Source: Nostoc sp. CENA543
Lineage (GTDB): Bacteria > Cyanobacteriota > Cyanobacteriia > Cyanobacteriales > Nostocaceae
Reading direction: 5' to 3'
NCBI RefSeq assembly: GCF_002896875.1
Contig: NZ_CP023278.1
Span: 5,278,501-5,342,500, forward strand
Length of the DNA stretch: 64,000 nucleotides
Shown: piece after piece, positions 8,438 through 15,319 of the stretch
How positions within the stretch are numbered: the stretch's first letter is position 1
Layout: each line of letters opens with the position of its first letter
Made by a program: the position numbers and the translations under genes
Notes under the pieces: model-generated
Databases searched by the model: none
What the model was told of the DNA's origin: nothing
The model's input: only the letters and a program-made list of their open reading frames with translations

Positions 8438-9817
8438 ATGCTAGAAGGTTCCATTCTCCAACTACTAGAAACCGCCCATCGCTCGACTACTAGGCCGATT
8501 CACTTCGGGGTGTATTATAAAAATACGCTGGTGGCTTTGTGCCATGCGCTGGAAGACCACATATTAAGCGATGACAGCACACCCCTAGTCATCACAGCTT
8601 TTCAACGAGGTAAGTGGTATTTACAGGAGGCGGAAAGATACGCAGACATTGCCAAAAATAGCCGCCAAATCGTGATTATGGCTGCACCAGATACAGGCTT
8701 TGCGGAACATCCTACTAGTCAATTGTCGAATGTGGACTTGGTAGCATTGGATGAAACTGATCCAGTGGCGCAGGAATGGCATTTGATTATTTTATCGCCC
8801 AAGTACACAGCAATGGTACTTTGTCAAGAGTTATCAGATGCTGATTATGGTGCTAGAGGATTACCTGCTACCGATTTAGAACGCAAGTTTTATGGGTTGT
8901 GGACATTTGAGCCGACGTTGGTGAGTGAGACAACAGAATTAGCGATCGCTCACATTCAAAAGTACAATCCAGAATTAGCACAGAAACTCTCGGCACATCA
9001 ACAAGCTATTCCCCCAGCCATCATCAACCCAGAAGACTTAAGTACAGTTGTCTCCCGTGTTGTAGATTATCTACAGACAGGACAGGAACAATTATCGATT
9101 CCTACAGCAATGCGTCAGCAAGCCTTAGATAACAACTTGCTATCTAACGAAGTGCAAGCATTTTTGCGGATGGCGCAGCTGATGGAATTAGGGGATATTA
9201 ATAATCCTATGGCCGCCACGGAAGTGAGTGCGATCGCGGAAACAATGGCGCAACTTCTGGATCTCCCTGCATGGCAAATCAAAAGGCTAAAACTAGCAGC
9301 ATTATTACATCGCATAGATCCATTCCGCACAGCACCCAGCGTCCTCACCAGCAGTCATACTACAAATCAGCAAGAAACCGCACCTAGTTGTCCACTAGTT
9401 CCAGGCGCGCAAGTATTACGAAAAATGCCAAGGTTAAGGGCAGTAGCCCAAATTATCACACACCAAACCGAACATTGGGATGGTACAGGAGAACCAGCCG
9501 GATTAGCAGGTGATGCGATTCCTTTAGAGTCCAGAATTTTGGCTTTAGTTGCTGAATTTCAATGGCGAGTCAATCAACAAAAATCTTCCCAACAGCCACG
9601 GGAAGAAATATTTACTCAAGCCTTAGCCGAATGTAGACAACAATCTCACCGCTTTGACCCTAAATTATTAGATGCACTCACTTTGTTAGTTATGGGCTTA
9701 CAACAGGGTTTAGACTTACCCCTAATGACACCCAAAGCTAGCACAGGTATGTGGTTACTCGATTCCCGATGGCAAAGTCAAAACCAGACCAGTGAAGATA
9801 TTAAAATTTACCCATGA
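8438..9817 (+). CDS. DICT sensory domain protein with C-terminal HD-like region
   Basis: The ATG at 8438 (MLEGSILQLLETAHR) is preferred because everything upstream in frame is repeat-derived. The resulting about 459-residue protein has an N-terminal DICT domain (about residues 1-160), a sensory domain known from cyanobacterial and other light- or redox-linked proteins. Its C-terminal half contains HWDGTGEPAGLAGDAIPLESRILALV, the signature of HD-GYP-like phosphohydrolase folds. The full HD metal set is not obvious, so the domain may be regulatory only. Its stop overlaps the pentapeptide-repeat gene by 4 nt (ATGA), indicating translational coupling. Confidence 0.75.
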   Translation: MLEGSILQLLETAHRSTTRPIHFGVYYKNTLVALCHALEDHILSDDSTPLVITAFQRGKWYLQEAERYADIAKNSRQIVIMAAPDTGFAEHPTSQLSNVDLVALDETDPVAQEWHLIILSPKYTAMVLCQELSDADYGARGLPATDLERKFYGLWTFEPTLVSETTELAIAHIQKYNPELAQKLSAHQQAIPPAIINPEDLSTVVSRVVDYLQTGQEQLSIPTAMRQQALDNNLLSNEVQAFLRMAQLMELGDINNPMAATEVSAIAETMAQLLDLPAWQIKRLKLAALLHRIDPFRTAPSVLTSSHTTNQQETAPSCPLVPGAQVLRKMPRLRAVAQIITHQTEHWDGTGEPAGLAGDAIPLESRILALVAEFQWRVNQQKSSQQPREEIFTQALAECRQQSHRFDPKLLDALTLLVMGLQQGLDLPLMTPKASTGMWLLDSRWQSQNQTSEDIKIYP

Positions 9818-10455
9818 TGAATATTGAAGCCATTAAACAAGGACAACTGAAACATCTTCCAGGGGTAAATTTAGAAGATGAGGAACTCTCTCAACTGGAT
9901 TTAAGCCGCATTAATTTAGCCGGTGCTACCCTCGTCGGGACTAATTTTACAGGTTCTAAACTTGAAGGTGGACATTTAGAAGGCGCAAATTTAATGGGTG
10001 CTAACCTCCAAGCCACCGACTTACGGGCTAATCTGATGGGGGCTAACCTCATGCAAGCAGATTTAACTGGTGCTGACTTACGAGGTAGTAACTTGCGTGG
10101 TGCTAGCTTGATGGGCGCAAGACTGAGTGATGTGTCCCTAGCTGGTGCTTTTTTAAGTGGTGCTAATTTGATGAACGTTAATTTGCAAGGCGTTGATTTA
10201 CGCGGTGCTGATTTGCGGGGTGCTAACTTGACGGGTGCAAATCTCAAAGGCGCAGACTTAAGCCGTGCTGACTTGCAAGGGGCGTTATTGAGTGAAGCCA
10301 ATTTAGAAGAAGCTGATTTACGAGGGGCGAATTTAGCCGGAGCAAATTTCATCGGGGCTAACTTGCTTTGTGCTGAGTTGGAAGGCGCGAATTTAAATGG
10401 TGTGAATTTAGAGAAAGCTTGTTTAGTCGGTACTTTAATGGAGAAAGTTTCATGA
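9814..10455 (+). CDS. Pentapeptide-repeat protein
   Basis: 213 residues made almost entirely of A(D/N)LXX pentapeptide repeats (for example ANLMGANLMQADLTGADLRG), which fold into a right-handed quadrilateral beta helix. A short non-repeat N-terminus of about 25 residues precedes it. Such proteins are abundant in cyanobacteria; most have no known function. The 4-nt overlap with the DICT gene suggests a shared pathway. A hairpin terminator follows at once. Confidence 0.9.
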   Translation: MMNIEAIKQGQLKHLPGVNLEDEELSQLDLSRINLAGATLVGTNFTGSKLEGGHLEGANLMGANLQATDLRANLMGANLMQADLTGADLRGSNLRGASLMGARLSDVSLAGAFLSGANLMNVNLQGVDLRGADLRGANLTGANLKGADLSRADLQGALLSEANLEEADLRGANLAGANFIGANLLCAELEGANLNGVNLEKACLVGTLMEKVS

Positions 10456-10460
10456 AAATT

Positions 10461-10483
10461 TGAGGACAGTATCCTCATTTTTT
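10461..10483 (+). terminator. Terminator after the pentapeptide gene
   Basis: TGAGGA (10461-10466) pairs with TCCTCA (10472-10477) over a 5-nt loop, followed by six T. It sits 6 bp after the pentapeptide gene and touches the stop codon of the convergent gene, so it may work in both directions. Confidence 0.7.
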
Positions 10484-10778
10484 ACCCTTTAAAAAAACTA
10501 CAAATCATTTCACCAGGACTATTCTCAGTAAATGGAATTACAGTCCTGTCTTTTTGTAATTTAAACTTACCTCGACAATTGTAAATTTCTACAGGTGTTT
10601 TAACTCCATCAACACTTACAGATGCTTGATATTCCCAATATTTTTTTGCACTACGTTTGATACTGAGAATGCAAATTTCATGTCCTTCATAGTTGCGGCA
10701 GACTATAGCCCAAGTAGGAGATGCCCAAGAAAAAGATACTATTAATATTAATAAAATCACACCGTATTTCTTCATCAT
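10482..10778 (-). CDS. Small secreted hypothetical protein
   Basis: About 98 residues with a clear N-terminal signal peptide (MMKKYGVILLILIVSFSWA, then SPTWA). The mature part has three cysteines (VCRNYEGHEICIL, YNCRGKF) and CSFFKG near the end, suggesting disulfide bonds outside the cytoplasm. The ATG at 10778 is chosen because it shares one base with the upstream stop codon (TAATG), a coupling arrangement, and puts the signal peptide at the N-terminus; the frame is open further upstream but that would bury it. Function unknown. Confidence 0.65.
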   Translation of the reverse strand: MMKKYGVILLILIVSFSWASPTWAIVCRNYEGHEICILSIKRSAKKYWEYQASVSVDGVKTPVEIYNCRGKFKLQKDRTVIPFTENSPGEMICSFFKG

Positions 10779-11602
10779 TAACCTTTCACACTCCGCCGCC
10801 ACATCCATATTGCTAAGATACTCATAAAAAATACCCCCATTAATCCTTGCAAGGGATTATTATTAACCCCAGTTACCCAGTTGGGAACTCGACCAGAATA
10901 TTGACTTAATCCCCCCACATTAATAATGTAGTAACCACCTACTAAACCACTATGTAACCCTATAGGTAAGCCCAAAAGTCCCCGCCGCCAACGCTTTCCC
11001 AATACCTGCGTTAAACCTAACAAGACTAAAGCGGGAAACTGTGGCAATGTTTCAATAATTGCTGCTAGTGGTTTGATAAAGTGTAAAGCTGCAAAGATGA
11101 GTGCATCTATCCACAATGCTACACGTTGAGTGTAGTCTCTTTGCAACTCATCTAATAACCAGCCACGAAATAATAATTCTTCCGCAAACCCTACACCTAT
11201 ACCCACAAGTAACCCTTCTAAAATTAACCTTGGCAAAAATATTTTCGGTGATTGCCAAACTAGCCAACCTAAAATACTTTGCGCTCCAAATAAAATAAAA
11301 ATATTAATTATGCCTAAGATAAAGCCACAAAGTAGTTCTACACCATTACGTCGTGTGAATTTCAATCCATACAGCTTTAATATTTGTGGTTGCTGATAGA
11401 CTTTTTGACCCCAGAATCTCAATAGGAAAATAAACTCTACATACAGCACCACCATTGTGATGATGCTGACTCTATTAGAATCATCTACTAGTAAATAAAT
11501 TGGTGCAGCTATAGGCAACCACAGCAATAATAGAACCAAAATAAAACAACCCAGCCGAATGGGGGCGGGGCGTTGAGCTAAGTTCATCAAATTAATTTTC
11601 AT
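10778..11602 (-). CDS. CPBP-family intramembrane glutamic protease
   Basis: 274 residues with about eight hydrophobic segments. It carries the family motifs EELLFRGWLLDEL (the catalytic Glu-Glu...Arg set), FAALHF (first histidine) and HSGLVGGYY (second histidine). CPBP/Abi proteins are membrane endopeptidases of the Rce1 type, and some members serve in bacteriocin immunity or protein processing. Coupled to the secreted small protein gene by a one-base TAATG overlap; a relation between the two is possible but unproven. Confidence 0.85.
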   Translation of the reverse strand: MKINLMNLAQRPAPIRLGCFILVLLLLWLPIAAPIYLLVDDSNRVSIITMVVLYVEFIFLLRFWGQKVYQQPQILKLYGLKFTRRNGVELLCGFILGIINIFILFGAQSILGWLVWQSPKIFLPRLILEGLLVGIGVGFAEELLFRGWLLDELQRDYTQRVALWIDALIFAALHFIKPLAAIIETLPQFPALVLLGLTQVLGKRWRRGLLGLPIGLHSGLVGGYYIINVGGLSQYSGRVPNWVTGVNNNPLQGLMGVFFMSILAIWMWRRSVKG

Positions 11603-11661
11603 ATCTAATTGAGTCCAAAGTCACAACTTGATCATTTCAGATTATGACTAATGACTCACAA

Positions 11662-11943
11662 CTATTCTTCAGGTTCTATGGTACTACTAAGTCCATGACT
11701 TTTGAGAGTTTCACAATAAAACTCGGCGTGTTCTTGCGCGCAGGTAATGACTAAAGCTAGCCCATTGGTGTGGGCTTCCATCATAATGCTGACAGCTTGG
11801 GGCTGAGTCAGGCTGGGTACTGTAGTGAGTAGCACTTGTACCACATACTCCATAGGGTTGTAGTCGTCATTATGGAGCAAAACGCGATACCGAGGCGCAA
11901 GCTTGCGGGATGTAGAACGCTTCTCAATGGTTTCGACTGACAC
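11662..11943 (-). CDS. clpS: ClpS adaptor of the Clp protease
   Basis: 93 residues with the ClpS core: YRVLLHNDDYNPMEYVVQVL (N-degron pocket residues Asn-Asp-Asp), the A-x-x-I-M-x-x-A-H helix and the final strand. ClpS hands proteins bearing destabilising N-terminal residues to ClpC/ClpA for degradation. Cyanobacteria often encode two ClpS forms; which one this is cannot be decided here. Not linked to a clp ATPase gene in the window. Confidence 0.92.
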   Translation of the reverse strand: MSVETIEKRSTSRKLAPRYRVLLHNDDYNPMEYVVQVLLTTVPSLTQPQAVSIMMEAHTNGLALVITCAQEHAEFYCETLKSHGLSSTIEPEE

Positions 11944-12223
11944 GACTTTTGCTCTTCTAATTTGCTGGTTTACTACAACAGGGTTCTGTTTAGGCGATCG
12001 CTTAACAGTTATTCACTTATTCTAGGGCATTTTTACCAAAACCTGATATTTGATCAAAAGTTCACCGCCGAAAAGTTAGAAGATAGAAGGGAAGAGGGTT
12101 TTCAGGTGTCGGGTTCTCCCCATCATTCTACTGAGCTTGACGGTAATTCGTGCCTTTCACTTCTAAAATAAAGTTAGAAGAAACCATCAACTAATCCGTG
12201 CTACTGCCCTAAATTAAGTAATT

Positions 12224-12586
12224 ATGGACATGATTTTTGATTTTCAACCAGGACAAATAGTGTCTTTAGAGCATGATGATCAAAATCTGTATGCGGAAGT
12301 AATTCAAGTTGTGGTTTCCCGTCAGCTATGCTGGGTACGTCCCTTACTCCTAGTGACACACACCCCAGAAATACCCATAATTACTGACTTGCGGGATGGT
12401 GCTGACCTGTTGTGGCCTGGTGAATTGTTTCGTCCCGCCCTAGATACAGAAGTTATCACCTTTTTAGGTCAACTTTTGGCTAAAGAACCAAAATCAGAAC
12501 TAGACACAACAGCTAAAAGCAAACTCCATCAGTTTATTCACCAACTTTGGCAAGCTTATCAGGAGAGAGTGAGGAGTGCTGAGTGA
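12224..12586 (+). CDS. Conserved hypothetical protein
   Basis: 120 residues, acidic, beginning FDFQPGQIVSLEHDDQNLYAEVIQVV, which reads like a small beta-barrel, followed by WVRPLLLV and DLLWPGELFRPALDTEV and ending in a helix. It looks like a small cyanobacterial family but I do not recognise a function. The last residues (ERVRSAE) are encoded by the first units of a downstream tandem repeat, so the C-terminus has probably been altered by repeat growth. Start could be 12224 or the second ATG at 12230. Confidence 0.65.
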   Translation: MDMIFDFQPGQIVSLEHDDQNLYAEVIQVVVSRQLCWVRPLLLVTHTPEIPIITDLRDGADLLWPGELFRPALDTEVITFLGQLLAKEPKSELDTTAKSKLHQFIHQLWQAYQERVRSAE

Positions 12587-12591
12587 GGAGT

Positions 12592-12653
12592 GCTGTTAGC
12601 GGAAGCGGGGCGTTTAGCCCGTGCTGTTAGCGGTAGCGCGGCGTTTAGCCGGT
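12592..12653. repeat. Two adjacent 31-bp direct repeats
   Basis: Copies at 12592-12622 and 12623-12653 begin GCTGTTAGCGG and end GCGTTTAGCC(C/G)GT, differing at a few positions. They are GC-rich, able to fold on themselves, and embedded in GAGTGCT-type heptamers. This is a dispersed cyanobacterial repeat type. Confidence 0.7.
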
Positions 12654-12789
12654 GCTGAGTGAGGAGTGTTGAGTTAGAAGTGTTTAGTAGTGAGTGGGGT
12701 GAGACTATAGTTCTGTCAGGTGTTATGCCAAATTGTGACAAGTAGTATGGTTTCAAGATTCTGGAATAGGCTATGAATCTAAGCTTTTA

Positions 12790-12820
12790 ATCCAAAATCC
12801 AAAATCCAAAATCCAAAATT
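12790..12820. repeat. ATCCAAA tandem repeat
   Basis: Four and a half units of AATCCAAA lie just downstream of the aminotransferase stop codon. Confidence 0.75.
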
Positions 12821-12833
12821 GGTGTACTCGCCA

Positions 12834-14006
12834 TCAACTGTAGCGAATTCCCGCATCTCGCATCCGTTCTATTGCTGCTTGTAACCGTTCATCAGGGATA
12901 GTCAAGGCAATTCTAATGTAACCTTCCCCTGATGCACCGTAGCCGTTACCTGGAGGGACTAAGATACCGCATTTATCTAAGAGGAGGTTGGCAAATTCAA
13001 TAGAAGAATATCCTGAAGGTACTGGTACCCAAACGTAGAGAGTGGCTTTTGGTGGTTCAATAGGCCAGCCTAAAGATTGTAGTCCTTGAATAACTATGTC
13101 ACGGCGATTTTGATACACCGACATTAAGCTAGTTAATTCAGCTTCATCAGTATTGTAAGCTGCGATCGCTGCCTGTTGAATAGCTTTAAACACCCCAGAA
13201 TCAACGTTGGTTTTGACTTGGCTTAAAGCTTTAATCCCGTTGACATTGCCCACTACAAAACCAATCCGCCAGCCTGTCATATTGTAAGACTTAGACAGAC
13301 TGTGGAATTCAATAGCCACATCTTTAGCCCCTGGTACTTGCAACACACTCGGCGGCTTGTAACCGTCATAAGCCATTTCGGAATAAGCATGATCATGACA
13401 TAGTAGAATCTCATGCTGCCGACAAAACGCCACCAATTCGGCAAAAAACTCTAGGCTAGCTAAAGCCCCAGTGGGATTATTCGGGTAATTAATCCACAAT
13501 AGTTTTGCTTTTCGGGCTACAGTTTCTGGAATAAGACTGAGGTCAGGTAAAAATTTATTTTCTGCCTTGAGAGGCATAGTAAATGGCTCACCCCCAGCAA
13601 AAATTGTGGCAGTTCGATACACTGGATAACCAGGATCTGGTATTAATACATAGTCTCCCGTTTCCACAAAGGCTAAGAAAGTATTATGTATCGCTTCCTT
13701 AGAACCAATAGAAGATATAACCTCTTTGTTCGGGTTTAATCCTTCAACGCCAAACCGCCTTTTCATCCACTCCACTGCTGCTTCCCGAAAAGCTGGCATA
13801 CCATCATAGGGTGGATAATTATGATTACTCGCTTGATCAATTGCTGTGTGCATGGCCTGGAGAATATGAGCAGGAGTTGGCTTATCAGGATCACCCACTG
13901 CCATATTAATGATGTCAACTCCTTGGGCGACAAGTTCTTCCCGTTTGCGGTTAATCTCAGCAAATAGATAAGGAGGAATTTTTTCTAAACGTTTAGCAGG
14001 CTGCAT
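12834..14006 (-). CDS. Class I/II aminotransferase, LL-diaminopimelate aminotransferase type
   Basis: 390 residues with the fold-type I PLP enzyme layout: substrate arm MAVGDPDKPTP, NYPNNPTG for cofactor contact, the tyrosine/aspartate region CHDHAYSEMAYDGY, the Schiff-base lysine in SLSKSYNMTGWR and the C-terminal arginine in YIRIALTIPDERL. The sequence looks like the DapL-like branch that converts tetrahydrodipicolinate directly to LL-diaminopimelate for lysine and cell-wall synthesis, but related aminotransferases are hard to separate by eye. Monocistronic on the minus strand. Cyanobacteria usually also have a second, plant-like DapL, so this may be the paralogue. Confidence 0.8.
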   Translation of the reverse strand: MQPAKRLEKIPPYLFAEINRKREELVAQGVDIINMAVGDPDKPTPAHILQAMHTAIDQASNHNYPPYDGMPAFREAAVEWMKRRFGVEGLNPNKEVISSIGSKEAIHNTFLAFVETGDYVLIPDPGYPVYRTATIFAGGEPFTMPLKAENKFLPDLSLIPETVARKAKLLWINYPNNPTGALASLEFFAELVAFCRQHEILLCHDHAYSEMAYDGYKPPSVLQVPGAKDVAIEFHSLSKSYNMTGWRIGFVVGNVNGIKALSQVKTNVDSGVFKAIQQAAIAAYNTDEAELTSLMSVYQNRRDIVIQGLQSLGWPIEPPKATLYVWVPVPSGYSSIEFANLLLDKCGILVPPGNGYGASGEGYIRIALTIPDERLQAAIERMRDAGIRYS

Positions 14007-14166
14007 GGCGACTTTTTACTAATGCACAAGTGAAGACTCACTAGCACAGTTTACGCCACACCAGGTAAATAAATAGTAAATATCGTGTAGAAGCAGCAGG
14101 TTTTCTAGATGGTTTTGATCAATAACATTTCAGGGAGGAAAATCATCAAGCTATCACTGATGAAAT

Positions 14167-14367
14167 TTAATATCCCAGACTCGGCACTAACTGAATACGC
14201 CCAGCATCCATTTCGGTCATTAACAATTCCAAAGCTTCGTAATCTACATCCGATATGTAACCTTGTTGGGTCAATTCGGAGTTAATTTCATTCTCTATCT
14301 CTGGAGTTAATTTCTTGATATCGAGGGCTTTCTGTACTAACTGACGAATTACGTATCTAGTTCTCAT
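14167..14367 (-). CDS. Small conserved hypothetical protein
   Basis: About 66 residues from the inner ATG (MRTRYVIRQLVQKALDIKK), helical, with an acidic middle (YISDVDYEALELLMTEMDAG). The frame extends five codons upstream to 14382. It looks like a small cyanobacterial protein of unknown role. No motif recognised. Confidence 0.6.
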   Translation of the reverse strand: MRTRYVIRQLVQKALDIKKLTPEIENEINSELTQQGYISDVDYEALELLMTEMDAGRIQLVPSLGY

Positions 14368-14382
14368 AGGTAATGAACCCAA

Positions 14383-14848
14383 TATAAAGTGATACTAAAT
14401 TATCCAGGATGAAGCTCAGTATAAAATGTGATTGTCACACTATTGTACTAGTGATTTAAATCACACTTAATTCAAGTAGATAGTTCCTGATTAAACTTAA
14501 CAGTTGCCACAAATATCATCAACAGCAAATGCCCTTCAAACCTGGCTATATCACAGTTCAATTTGCTGTATTTCTAAAGACGGGCATCACTTTTCCGCAC
14601 AATTATGGATGACTGTTTTGCCGTCTTTTGCTTTGTGGTTATCTATGTTGATTTTTTTGGCAACTCATCAGAAAAAAAGTATTCATATATACTTTTTACT
14701 CCGAAATTATGACAACTTTAAACAGACACAGGAAAAAAATAAAGATTCAGCAAAGAGATGTAAGACATCTGGTCGATGTATGAGCAAACAGTTTATGTTC
14801 AAATAAATTCAAGCTTCATGGTTAAATAACTCTGATTAGGATGCCTAT
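14383..14848. other. Intergenic region before the STAS gene
   Basis: About 465 bp. An open frame at 14504-14806 has no recognisable protein features and an unlikely composition, so it is not called. No RNA gene or clear operator is seen. Confidence 0.4.
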
Positions 14849-15157
14849 ATGCAAGCACTACTAAAGAGTCAAAAAGTAGCAGTTATTCGTCCCCATAGCT
14901 GCCTCAATGCAACTAATGCGCTGGAGTTTGAGCGAGAATTGTCCACAATGCTAGCCCAAGAAGACATTGCTGGGTTATTAGTAGACCTAGCAGCAGTGGA
15001 GTCTTGTGACAGTTCTGGACTGATGGCTTTAGTATCTGCGCTGAAGTCAGCTCAGAATCTAGGCAAAGGCTTTCAGCTTGATTCCGTATCCCCAGCGATC
15101 AAAATAGTTTTAGAGTTAACTCAACTTGATCAGGTTTTTGAGATATCTCAGGGATAA
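14849..15157 (+). CDS. STAS-domain protein (anti-sigma factor antagonist type)
   Basis: 102 residues forming a single STAS domain: a first strand KVAVIRPHSCLN, and the conserved CDSSGLMALVSAL loop and helix whose serine is the phosphorylation site in SpoIIAA/RsbV-type proteins. In that family the unphosphorylated form binds an anti-sigma or switch kinase; cyanobacteria use such modules in stress and surface-related signalling. No kinase or phosphatase gene is adjacent, so the partner is unknown. Confidence 0.85.
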   Translation: MQALLKSQKVAVIRPHSCLNATNALEFERELSTMLAQEDIAGLLVDLAAVESCDSSGLMALVSALKSAQNLGKGFQLDSVSPAIKIVLELTQLDQVFEISQG

Positions 15158-15319
15158 ATTCCAGCACACAGTCTGGCTAGAGTAACACAAGCTACGCCTT
15201 TGAGCAACTAAGTGTAAAACAGTTGTAACTTGCTACAACAAAAGCCACCCAAATAGCTAATCAATGCTAATGTTGGAGGGAAGACATAGCTGTAATTCGA
15301 GTAGCTCAAAGTTGGCAAA

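Noticed and set aside
9891-10478. 195-codon frame opposite the pentapeptide-repeat gene
   Set aside because: It is the mirror of a strongly periodic coding sequence; the periodicity alone keeps the frame open.
11962-12171. 69-codon frame downstream of the clpS promoter region
   Set aside because: No recognisable feature and it spans probable regulatory DNA.
14504-14806. 100-codon frame before the STAS gene
   Set aside because: No ribosome-binding site, family resemblance or plausible domain; composition looks like translated intergenic DNA.
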